A stretch of DNA of 5,244 nt from an uncultured beta proteobacterium (GTDB lineage: Bacteria; Pseudomonadota; Gammaproteobacteria; Burkholderiales; Burkholderiaceae). Positions within the stretch are counted from its first letter, which is position 1; every line of letters starts with the position of its first letter. The stretch is from NCBI GenBank assembly GCA_903827075.1, contig CAIKGX010000111.1, positions 1-5,244 of the forward strand. The letters are read 5' to 3'. Both the position numbers and the translations under genes were made by a program. The notes beneath the pieces were generated by a model. That model made no database searches. It saw only the letters and a program-made list of their open reading frames with translations, and had not been told where the DNA came from. Of the stretch, positions 1 through 5,244 are shown one piece after another.

Positions 1-2
1 AG

Positions 3-59
3 ATAGATTTAATGGTTCGTCTAACAGAATATTTACTAGCAACACCTATCAAGGAATAA
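3..59 (+). CDS. C-terminal tail of an upstream gene (partial, unidentified)
   Basis: An open frame enters from the left window edge and ends at a TAA at 57-59, two bases before the rhodanese start codon. The visible residues are IDLMVRLTEYLLATPIKE. The stop codon lies just after the AAGGA ribosome binding site of the next gene, an arrangement typical of consecutive genes in one operon. Eighteen residues are too few to name a family, and a short open frame like this could occur by chance. If real, it means the rhodanese is not the first gene of its transcript and the promoter of the plus-strand operon lies outside the window. Confidence 0.4.
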   Translation: MDLMVRLTEYLLATPIKE

Positions 60-61
60 AA

Positions 62-1039
62 ATGAAAAAGATTCAATGTACTTTGGCTTTTATATGCACT
101 ACTTTTTTATCTTTAGCTAATGCAGTTAGCCTACCTGGGCCTGTAGTCAGCGCAGAGTGGTTGGCGGTCAATCAGTCCCAAGTGCAAATTCTGGAGGTAA
201 GGGGAGATGTGGCTAGTTATTTACGGGCTCCAGAATTTGATACCGATAAAAAGACAGGCAAGCAATTTCTAGTTGAGGTGGGCGGCCATATCCCTGACTC
301 TACTTTGCTAGATTTCAAGAAAGTTCGAGCCGATAGAATCATTGACGGTAAAAAGATCAAGTATTTGATACCCGAAAAGTCCGATTTTGAAAAAATCATT
401 CAGGCAGTAGGCATTACTTCAGGCAAGCCAATCGTGTTAGTTCCGGTAGGAGTGGATATGTCTGATGTGGATGAGGCCCTACGCGCTTATTGGCAGTTTA
501 AGGTTTATGGTGAGGATAATATTGCGGTATTAGATGGCGGTATGGCTGGATGGCTGACAGAAGGGCGAGAATTTTCAACCTCCGCCTCAACTAAACCACT
601 TGGTAAGTGGACTGCTAGTTCACAGCGTAATGAGCTCATAGCAAATTCAGATCAAGTAGCTGCTGCCTCTAAGAGTGGAAAAACAGCGCTAATCGATGCA
701 CGCCAACCAGCACAATATTTTGGCTTAAATAAGCGTGACTATGTTGCTGCATATGGCCATATAGCTGGCGCTAAAGACTTTGCACCTGAGCTATTAGCAA
801 AACCAACTAAAGGCGCCCTCTATTTCTGGGATAAAAATACTTATAACGCTTTACTGCTAGCCAATGGAATCAACCCCAAAACACCGGCAATTAGTTATTG
901 TAATAGTGGCCATCTTGCAGCTGGTGCATGGTTTGTAATGTCTGAGCTCATCGGCAATAAGTCAACCAAGTTGTATGACGGCTCCCTTTATCTCTGGACT
1001 CTTGAAGGACGTCCATTGGTTGGCGTTCCTTTGAATTAA
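62..1039 (+). CDS. Exported tandem-domain rhodanese (sulfurtransferase)
   Basis: A 325-residue protein with two rhodanese domains, probably a periplasmic thiosulfate- or sulfane-sulfur transferase. Residues 1-21 look like a Sec signal peptide (two lysines, a hydrophobic core, cleavage expected after ANA at 19-21). Domain 1 spans about residues 28-170 and keeps the GHIPDS and LDGGMAGW motifs, but the catalytic loop reads VPVGVDMSD (127-135) and has no cysteine, so it is likely inactive. Domain 2 spans about 193-323 and has the active loop CNSGHLA with Cys280, plus IDAR (211-214) and YDGSLYLW (305-312). An inactive first and active second domain is the usual pattern in tandem rhodaneses. The start is supported by AAGGA at 51-55, six bases upstream. 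It is followed after 15 bases by an ArsR-type regulator, suggesting co-regulation by reactive sulfur. The physiological sulfur donor cannot be told from sequence. Confidence 0.9.
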   Translation: MKKIQCTLAFICTTFLSLANAVSLPGPVVSAEWLAVNQSQVQILEVRGDVASYLRAPEFDTDKKTGKQFLVEVGGHIPDSTLLDFKKVRADRIIDGKKIKYLIPEKSDFEKIIQAVGITSGKPIVLVPVGVDMSDVDEALRAYWQFKVYGEDNIAVLDGGMAGWLTEGREFSTSASTKPLGKWTASSQRNELIANSDQVAAASKSGKTALIDARQPAQYFGLNKRDYVAAYGHIAGAKDFAPELLAKPTKGALYFWDKNTYNALLLANGINPKTPAISYCNSGHLAAGAWFVMSELIGNKSTKLYDGSLYLWTLEGRPLVGVPLN

Positions 1040-1054
1040 TGACTATTGAGTTCT

Positions 1055-1372
1055 ATGTTGTTTAGTGATCCCACTATCGATCTTCAAAAGATGCAGGCTT
1101 CCGCAGATGATGCTTGCCGTTTGATGAAGGTACTTGCAAACCGCGACAGAATGATGTTGCTGTGTCAGATCGGGCAAGGCGAGAAGAATGTGGGTCAACT
1201 AGAGGGATGTTTGGATATTCATCAGCCAACGCTATCTCAACAGTTAACGGTATTACGCAATGAAGAATTAGTGAAAACAAGAAGAGAGGGTAAGCAGATT
1301 TATTACTCGCTCTCTAATCTTGTTGCTTTAGAAGTAATGGATGTACTTTATCAAAACTACTGTAGTCATTAA
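1055..1372 (+). CDS. ArsR-family persulfide-sensing repressor (SqrR/BigR/YgaV-like)
   Basis: A 105-residue winged-helix regulator of the ArsR family. It opens with DACRLMKVLANRDRMMLLC, has a recognition helix around QPTLSQQLTVLRNEEL (57-72) and a wing ending in GKQIYYSL. Cysteines are at 21, 37, 52 and 103. The pair Cys37/Cys103 is 66 residues apart and sits in helix 2 and the last helix, matching from memory the spacing of the sensor pair in SqrR (C41/C107) and BigR (C42/C108), which form a disulfide or polysulfide link and release DNA when sulfide rises. I chose ATG at 1055, with a weak GAG at 1048-1050. An in-frame TTG at 1046 would add three residues and bring the numbering to 40/106. It probably represses its own operon, though the promoter lies outside the window. 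Family assignment is firm; the persulfide ligand is inferred from cysteine placement. Confidence 0.88.
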   Translation: MLFSDPTIDLQKMQASADDACRLMKVLANRDRMMLLCQIGQGEKNVGQLEGCLDIHQPTLSQQLTVLRNEELVKTRREGKQIYYSLSNLVALEVMDVLYQNYCSH

Positions 1373-1390
1373 CCTTAAGGGGATCTGAAA

Positions 1391-1609
1391 ATGAAATGTA
1401 ATGTTGGCGGTATCGATCGTATTTTGCGTATGCTGGTTGGTTTTGTATTAATTGGCTTAGCTGCCACAAATACGATTGGCATTTGGGGCTGGATTGGCAT
1501 TGTTCCTTTGGCAACCGGCTTATTTAGATTCTGCCCAGCCTATTTACTCATTGGCGCCAATACTGGTAGTGGGGATTCATGCTGTGGTGGCGGTAGCTGC
1601 TCTAAATAA
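1391..1609 (+). CDS. DUF2892 (YgaP-like) inner membrane protein with Cys-rich tail
   Basis: A 72-residue membrane protein of the DUF2892 family. The N-terminal MKCNVGGIDRILRMLVG is the family hallmark, followed by two membrane segments at about 13-27 and 31-46 and then RFCPAYLLIG (46-55), which contains the conserved CPxY-type motif with Cys48. In E. coli YgaP the same membrane unit is fused behind a rhodanese domain; here it is a free-standing gene two genes downstream of a rhodanese. The last dozen residues are unusual: DSCCGGGSCSK carries Cys64, Cys65 and Cys70, which could bind a metal or carry sulfane sulfur. A good ribosome binding site, AAGGGG at 1377-1382, lies eight bases before the ATG. 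The gap to the regulator stop is 18 bases, so the genes are very likely co-transcribed. The biochemical role of the family outside YgaP is poorly known. Confidence 0.85.
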   Translation: MKCNVGGIDRILRMLVGFVLIGLAATNTIGIWGWIGIVPLATGLFRFCPAYLLIGANTGSGDSCCGGGSCSK

Positions 1610-1631
1610 ATATTTGCCTGAAAGCGAAGCA

Positions 1632-1973
1632 ATGACCAAAGAATATAAGCAAATAACCAAAAGTATTTCTTCTTCATTGGCAAAGCTGCGTGCTGAAGCC
1701 CCAGATCTCATGAAGGGATTTGGGGATTTAGCAGCTGCTGCGACTAAAAAAGGGGTATTAGATACCAAAACCAAGGAATTGATTGCACTTGCTCTTGGTG
1801 TCGCCGCTCGTTGTGATGGTTGCTTAGGGTTTCATACCCAAGCCCTTGCCAAGTTAGGGGCTAGTAAGCAAGAGATTGTTGAATGCTTAGGTATGGCTGT
1901 CTATATGGGTGGTGGTCCATCATTGATGTATGCGGCCGATGCACTAAGCGCTTTTGAGCAGGCTCAAGCTTAA
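1632..1973 (+). CDS. Carboxymuconolactone decarboxylase family, AhpD-like thiol-redox protein
   Basis: A 113-residue protein of the CMD/AhpD superfamily. The core runs from KTKELIALALGVAARCDGCLGFHTQALAKLGASKQEI to YMGGGPSLMYAADAL. It has the signature Cys61-x-x-Cys64-x-x-x-His68, the redox pair used by AhpD-type proteins for thiol-dependent peroxidase activity; true CMD decarboxylases lack this pair. The length is typical of a single-domain member. The frame is open further upstream to a TTG at 1476, but that part overlaps the DUF2892 gene out of frame and adds an unrelated hydrophobic stretch, so I chose ATG at 1632, 22 bases after the previous stop, preceded by a modest GAAG. As last gene of a sulfur-sensing operon it may reduce persulfides or peroxides, which is inference. 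The stop overlaps the convergent prenyltransferase stop by four bases. Confidence 0.85.
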   Translation: MTKEYKQITKSISSSLAKLRAEAPDLMKGFGDLAAAATKKGVLDTKTKELIALALGVAARCDGCLGFHTQALAKLGASKQEIVECLGMAVYMGGGPSLMYAADALSAFEQAQA

Positions 1974-2866
1974 TACAGGCCAATACAGAGTAGTACGGCA
2001 TAGAGATGAACTGCTGTCATATTGCGGACGATGAGAGTTTTCAATCTCTCTTTTGGCAGGGGTGCCTGGTGGAGTTGCCAAGCATATTTTCCAAATGCAG
2101 GCAGCAACAATAGTGTTAGTAAAGTTTTTGGTGAAACACTAGAAAACAATACAGCAATGAACTGGAATAGGTATGCGGACATAACAATGGCTGCATACCA
2201 AATCCAAAGGGCTTTATTACTAGATTGAACTGCTAAGGTGTATTTACCCGCCGACCGATCGGCTCTAATGTCTGGTATCTGATTTACAAAAAGAATATTT
2301 GACACCATCAAACCATATGACATTGCCAGGGGGAACGAGTCCACCTCAACGGACCGGGTTTGTAGCGTGGCAAATCCAATGACTACTAAAGACCAAGCTA
2401 AGGCTATAGCCATTTCACCGAAGATGCCTCTGGACATTAATTGCAGCGGAGGCGCTGAATAAGCCCAGGCTATAACGATTCCCAAAAGCCCTATGGTCAT
2501 TAATATCCAAGTGCTTTGCATGCATAGATAAATACCCAGTACGCAAGCAATGAGGAGCAAGCTCAATCCCAGGCCATAGACTTGTCTGGGGGTTAATATT
2601 TGATTTTGTATATACCGACTACCGCCTGTAAATGGACTGATGCGATCAGCATTAATCGAGTCACTACCTTTGAGGTGATCAAAGTAATCATTGAGTAGAT
2701 TAGCGCTTGCGTGAACGAGTAAGGCTAGCACTATCGTAAGCAGATAGATAAGGGGATCTGTTGCTCCAAGCTCCCTTGTGCTTAATAAGCCTATTAGGCA
2801 GGCAAGTAAAGTGGTGATTAAAAATGCTGGCCTGGTTGCCAGAAAATAATCTTTTAGACTAGCCAT
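1970..2866 (-). CDS. UbiA-superfamily prenyltransferase, MenA-like
   Basis: A 298-residue polytopic membrane enzyme of the UbiA superfamily, which attaches a polyprenyl chain from its diphosphate to an aromatic acceptor. The first Asp-rich motif is NDYFDHLKGSD (59-69), followed by PFTGGSRYIQ (78-87), a pattern I associate with MenA-type and related prokaryotic prenyltransferases more than with UbiA proper. The second motif is NQIPDIRAD (195-203). YSAPPLQLMSRGIFGE (136-151) is the conserved loop between them. About eight or nine hydrophobic helices are visible. The start ATG is preceded by a weak AAGAG and lies 17 bases after the modC stop, so it is probably translated from the modBC transcript. 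No other menaquinone gene is in the window, so the acceptor (dihydroxynaphthoate or another aromatic) is unknown, and I do not assign menA. Confidence 0.85.
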   Translation of the reverse strand: MASLKDYFLATRPAFLITTLLACLIGLLSTRELGATDPLIYLLTIVLALLVHASANLLNDYFDHLKGSDSINADRISPFTGGSRYIQNQILTPRQVYGLGLSLLLIACVLGIYLCMQSTWILMTIGLLGIVIAWAYSAPPLQLMSRGIFGEMAIALAWSLVVIGFATLQTRSVEVDSFPLAMSYGLMVSNILFVNQIPDIRADRSAGKYTLAVQSSNKALWIWYAAIVMSAYLFQFIAVLFSSVSPKTLLTLLLLPAFGKYAWQLHQAPLPKERLKTLIVRNMTAVHLYAVLLCIGLY

Positions 2867-2883
2867 GCACTCTTGGGAAAGGC

Positions 2884-3999
2884 TTAGTTGGTTTGATCAG
2901 TAAAGCGGCGCGGATCATTAATAGGCCTTAATGGCATGATGTGAATCTGACCAGCATCAAATTGCACATGCATGAGATTGCCCACTTCTATGCCCAAGCG
3001 CTTCACCTCAGCAGAAGAGGCTTCCCAATTGATCAGTTGATCGCTATTGAGTACTCTAAATTGGATTACAGCGATTTGACCAAGACCACTCATCTGCTCT
3101 ACTGTTGCGGGAACGCTGACGCCCGATGGCGCATTGTGAATGCTTAAACCACTTTGAGGAATGACCCAGGCTACCGATACATTCGGAGGAATCTTCCCTT
3201 TATCCGCAACGGTGAATACTTGTTCACATCCACTCCAAGTAAGGCTGCCGGCGTTAAATACACCATGAAACAGATTGCTGATGCCAACCAGTTCAGCAAC
3301 ACGGGAGTTGCGTGGTTTTTGAAACAGGGTCTGTGGCGCAGCAGTTTGTAAACCAATTCCCTGATCAATCACTGTAATACGGTCTGCCAATAAATCGGCT
3401 TCGCGCAAATCATGGGTCACCAGGAGAATGGGGATGTTTAAATCTGTACGCAAGTCCGCTAAGGTTTTATATAGACTTTGTCTGGTTGGTGCATCAATTG
3501 CAGAAAAAGGCTCATCGAGTAGCAGAATTTTGGGCTGACGCGCTAATGCCCGGGCAAGTGCGACCCGTTGCTGCTGACCACCTGATAATTGATTAGGCAT
3601 ACGATCAGCAAGATCAGCAATTCCCATGCGGTCAAGCAGCTCTATGGCTAGGGCATTGCGCTGGGTTGAGCTCAATCCGGAGTTTTGTAATGGGATACAT
3701 ACATTTTCCAAGGCAGTGAGATGCGGAAATAGTGCATATTGCTGAAATAGAAAACCACAGGAACGCTGAGCAGGGCTGAGCGCTTGAGATATTCCATGAA
3801 TCTCATCACCAGAGAACCAGATATCACCATGGCATTCAATTTGACCAGTGCTAGCATGCCGCAATCCCGCTATGGTTCGTAATACCGTCGTTTTACCACT
3901 ACCAGAAGGTCCTACTAATGCATGCAATTCACCTGGAGGGCAATCTAGGCTGATGTGAATCGGCATAGGAAGGCTTTGGGTGATTTTGACCTTGAGCAT
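2884..3999 (-). CDS. modC: Molybdate ABC transporter ATP-binding protein ModC
   Basis: A 371-residue ABC ATPase that powers molybdate import with ModB. Visible motifs are Walker A GPSGSGKTT (30-38), Q-loop FLFQQYALFPHLT (83-95), signature LSGGQQQR (138-145), Walker B ILLLDEP (158-164) and the switch histidine at 196 in LLVTHD. After residue about 230 comes a C-terminal regulatory region; residues about 294-356 (from GVSVPATVEQMSGLGQIAV to MHVQFDAGQIHIM) look like a MOP/TOBE oxyanion-binding domain, which favours molybdate or tungstate over other substrates. Length is close to the usual 350-370. The ATG overlaps the modB stop by one base (TAATG), indicating translational coupling. Sulfate or tungstate transport is the main alternative, but the ModB partner supports molybdate. 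Confidence 0.9.
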   Translation of the reverse strand: MLKVKITQSLPMPIHISLDCPPGELHALVGPSGSGKTTVLRTIAGLRHASTGQIECHGDIWFSGDEIHGISQALSPAQRSCGFLFQQYALFPHLTALENVCIPLQNSGLSSTQRNALAIELLDRMGIADLADRMPNQLSGGQQQRVALARALARQPKILLLDEPFSAIDAPTRQSLYKTLADLRTDLNIPILLVTHDLREADLLADRITVIDQGIGLQTAAPQTLFQKPRNSRVAELVGISNLFHGVFNAGSLTWSGCEQVFTVADKGKIPPNVSVAWVIPQSGLSIHNAPSGVSVPATVEQMSGLGQIAVIQFRVLNSDQLINWEASSAEVKRLGIEVGNLMHVQFDAGQIHIMPLRPINDPRRFTDQTN

Positions 4000-4652
4000 T
4001 ATTTCTGGACCCTCGATCGATTGGCCGCACTTTGCCCAAATACACCGTAGGAGATAGCAATGGCTATGAGGGAAATAGCCAGCAATAGTAAAGAGAGCGC
4101 TCCAGCACCGGCAGTATCAAACGTTTGGACCTTATCGTAGATCGCAATGGATACGGTTTTAGTCTCGCCGGGTATGGCGCCGCCAACCATGAGAACGACA
4201 CCAAATTCTCCAAGAGTATGGGCAAATGTGAGCACGGCCGCACTCGTGATGCCACGCCAAGCTAATGGCAACTCAATTAGGCGAAATATCTGCCAACCAG
4301 AAAGTCCGCTCACTTGCGCTGCTTCAATAATTTCTGGATTGATAGCTTCAAAAGCGCGTTGAATGGGCTGGATTGCAAAAGGAAGATTCACTATTAAGGA
4401 AGCAATCAGAATGCCGGTAAAGGAGAACACCAAAGGAATGCCAAAAATAGCTTTGCCGCTCAGGCCTACTAAAAAGTAATAGCCCAATACGGTTGGGGGT
4501 AAAACCAAAGGCAGGGCTAAGGCCGCCTCGAACCAAGGACGACTCTTTTTAAGCTTTTGAAGCTGGTGAGCAGCCCAAATGCCAAAGGGCAATATGAGGA
4601 CTAGAGTCCATATCGCCAGCTTTAAAGAGAGAAAAATTGCAGGTGTGTCCAT
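3999..4652 (-). CDS. modB: Molybdate ABC transporter permease ModB
   Basis: A 217-residue inner membrane permease for molybdate with five predicted membrane segments (about 7-27, 43-63, 75-97, 136-157, 185-205). ModB-specific stretches are LPLVLPPTVLGYYFL and FAHTLGEFGVVLMVGGAIPGETKTVSIAIYDKVQ. The EAA loop that docks on the ATPase is EAAQVSGLSGWQIFRLIELPLAW (from residue 110). I chose the ATG at 4652; a TTG at 4655 directly before it would add one residue. No clear Shine-Dalgarno sequence precedes either. It is the first gene of a minus-strand operon modB-modC-prenyltransferase and is divergent from an ArsR-type regulator. The periplasmic binding protein ModA, usually encoded just before modB, is absent here, so it must be elsewhere or be replaced by another binding protein. 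Confidence 0.92.
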   Translation of the reverse strand: MDTPAIFLSLKLAIWTLVLILPFGIWAAHQLQKLKKSRPWFEAALALPLVLPPTVLGYYFLVGLSGKAIFGIPLVFSFTGILIASLIVNLPFAIQPIQRAFEAINPEIIEAAQVSGLSGWQIFRLIELPLAWRGITSAAVLTFAHTLGEFGVVLMVGGAIPGETKTVSIAIYDKVQTFDTAGAGALSLLLLAISLIAIAISYGVFGQSAANRSRVQK

Positions 4653-4764
4653 CAATTGGGATTGTATTGCTACTCAGACTAGGGTATCTCACTATATCGG
4701 TTTGAGCTGTAGGAGGGTTAAATACATACGCATATACGTATATAAAGAATAGGCATTAAAACGC
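4653..4764. promoter_or_regulatory. Divergent promoter region between modB and the second ArsR gene
   Basis: These 112 noncoding bases separate two divergently read genes and must hold both promoters unless each starts elsewhere. On the plus strand TATAAA at 4741-4746 is a good -10 candidate about 18 bases before the ArsR start, with no convincing -35. On the minus strand TATAGT (plus-strand 4691-4696) is a good -10 candidate giving a leader of about 30 bases before modB, again without a clear -35. An A/T-rich palindrome overlaps the plus-strand -10. I found no clear ModE-type site, meaning two TATATA-like half-sites around a 6-base spacer with the flanking consensus. Confidence 0.5.
4732..4743. 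promoter_or_regulatory. Perfect 12-base palindrome, candidate ArsR operator
   Basis: ATATACGTATAT is a perfect inverted repeat overlapping the candidate TATAAA -10 element (4741-4746). A second, interleaved inverted repeat, ATACG at 4726-4730 and CGTAT at 4737-4741 with a six-base spacer, widens the symmetric region. ArsR-family dimers bind A/T-rich imperfect palindromes that overlap promoters, and the site lies 21 bases before the ArsR gene, as expected for autoregulation. It could also affect the divergent modB promoter. Binding is inferred, and short A/T-rich palindromes can occur by chance. Confidence 0.45.
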
Positions 4765-5109
4765 ATGAAAAGTAGCAAGAGTAAGGTTCAAAAAGCCACC
4801 CAAAATTTATCTCCAAAAGAGATGGAGGCGGTCTTTTCTCGTGTTGCGGAATATTTCAATGTTCTATCAGAGCCATCACGTCTACGCATTATGTATGCCG
4901 TTTGTGGTGGCGAGAAATCCGTATCTGAAGTGGTTAAGATGTGCGGCTCAAGCCAGGCAAATGTCTCACGTCATCTTTTGGCACTGCATAAAGCAGGAAT
5001 CTTATCTAGACGTAAAGAGGGTGTCACGGTCTATTACGCAACAGCAGATGATGCAACGCTAGAGATTTGCCAAACAGTTTGCGCCAAGATTGCGCAAGAT
5101 ATTCGTTAA
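4765..5109 (+). CDS. ArsR-family transcriptional regulator (second, variant cysteines)
   Basis: A 114-residue winged-helix repressor. RVAEYFNVLSEPSRLRIMYAV begins the DNA-binding domain, SSQANVSRHLLALHKAGIL (62-80) is the helix-turn-helix and RRKEGVTVYYA the wing. It aligns without gaps with the regulator at 1055-1372, but the two sensor cysteines of that protein correspond here to Tyr44 and Ala110. Its own cysteines are 47, 60, 102 and 106; 102 and 106 form a CxxxC one helical turn apart in the last helix, a possible thiol or metal site. ArsR regulators called SoxR often precede sox gene clusters, so a role in sulfur oxidation control is possible. The start is fixed by an in-frame stop at 4750-4752; the ribosome binding site is weak (AGG at 4751-4753). 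It is probably autoregulated through the palindrome just upstream. Confidence 0.88.
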   Translation: MKSSKSKVQKATQNLSPKEMEAVFSRVAEYFNVLSEPSRLRIMYAVCGGEKSVSEVVKMCGSSQANVSRHLLALHKAGILSRRKEGVTVYYATADDATLEICQTVCAKIAQDIR

Positions 5110-5124
5110 TGGAGTAGAGGTCAA

Positions 5125-5244
5125 ATGACTAAGAAACAAATCGAATTAAGCGTACAAGATATTTCTGTGGTTGAAAAACCAGTCAATCGTGCACGTTTGG
5201 TAAAAGCGCCTGAGCACTTTGTTTCACAAGAACTCATTACTGAT
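5125..5244 (+). CDS. N-terminal 40 residues of a gene cut by the window edge
   Basis: An ATG at 5125, 15 bases after the ArsR stop and preceded by a good GAGG at 5117-5120, opens a frame that runs to the window end. The residues start MTKKQIELSVQDISVVEKP and continue with RARLVKAPEHFVSQELITD. They are polar, with no signal peptide in the visible part, though a twin-arginine signal could still follow. I do not recognise the family with certainty. Some betaproteobacterial molybdenum sulfite dehydrogenases have a polar leader containing an APE-x-F-type segment before their export signal, so SoxC or a relative is a weak guess, encouraged by the nearby molybdate transporter. The frame, the ribosome binding site and the tight spacing make it a real gene in an operon with the regulator. 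Confidence 0.7.
   Translation, partial: MTKKQIELSVQDISVVEKPVNRARLVKAPEHFVSQELITD

Noticed and set aside
1074..1514. Minus-strand open frames across the first ArsR and DUF2892 genes
   Set aside because: They are antisense shadows of conserved genes, with no ribosome binding site or family resemblance.
1476..1631. In-frame upstream extension of the AhpD-like frame, starting at a TTG and overlapping the DUF2892 gene
   Set aside because: The extra 52 residues are an out-of-frame reading of a well-supported gene and add nothing expected for the CMD family; ATG at 1632 gives the normal length.
1946..1971. Hairpin with stem TTGAG/CTCAA and outer AAGC/GCTT near the convergent stops
   Set aside because: The stem is short with a four-base bulge, and neither strand has a following run of T, so it is not a credible intrinsic terminator.
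2022..3351. Plus-strand open frames of 65-68 residues inside the prenyltransferase and modC
   Set aside because: They run antisense to conserved coding sequence and have no domain signals.
4711..4716. AGGAGG, a perfect Shine-Dalgarno sequence in the divergent region
   Set aside because: No ATG, GTG or TTG follows at a usable distance; it lies about 50 bases before the ArsR start and is probably coincidental.
4690..4750. ModE-like TATATA half-sites upstream of modB
   Set aside because: TATAT-type strings occur, but not as two half-sites with the expected spacing and flanks; the palindrome is better explained as an ArsR operator.
4841..5062. 73-residue plus-strand open frame inside the second ArsR gene
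   Set aside because: It overlaps a clear ArsR-family gene in another frame and its translation shows no recognisable domain.

Overview
The window is a compact, mostly gene-filled piece of a bacterial chromosome. By eye the base composition is moderately AT-rich. Protein styles (SqrR/BigR-type ArsR regulator, ModB/ModC, MenA-like prenyltransferase, periplasmic rhodanese) fit a proteobacterium. My best guess is a small-genome freshwater betaproteobacterium of the Polynucleobacter type, but that is inference and no 16S or other marker gene is present.

Layout. (1) Bases 1-1973, plus strand, form a tightly packed operon-like run: the tail of an unidentified upstream gene, an exported tandem rhodanese, an ArsR-family regulator with the cysteine pair of persulfide sensors, a 72-residue DUF2892 membrane protein with a Cys-rich tail, and a carboxymuconolactone decarboxylase/AhpD-like protein with a CxxC...H redox motif. 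This resembles the E. coli ygaV-ygaP pair with YgaP's rhodanese and membrane parts on separate genes. The likely job is sensing and handling sulfide, persulfide or sulfane sulfur. (2) Bases 1970-4652, minus strand, form a second operon read as modB-modC-UbiA/MenA-like prenyltransferase. modB and modC overlap by one base and the prenyltransferase follows after 17 bases. No modA is present in the window. The prenyltransferase and the AhpD-like gene converge and overlap by 4 bases. (3) Bases 4653-4764 are a divergent regulatory region with a perfect 12-base palindrome and a candidate -10 element on each strand. (4) Bases 4765-5244, plus strand, carry a second ArsR-family regulator, whose cysteines are placed differently, followed after 15 bases by the start of a gene cut by the window edge.

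How it may fit together. Two ArsR repressors, a rhodanese and a thiol-redox protein point to reduced-sulfur metabolism. A molybdate importer next to such genes would make sense if the gene group starting at the right edge encodes a molybdenum sulfite dehydrogenase (SoxC/SorA type). The visible 40 residues do not prove that. No RNA genes, insertion sequences, CRISPR arrays or large repeats were seen.
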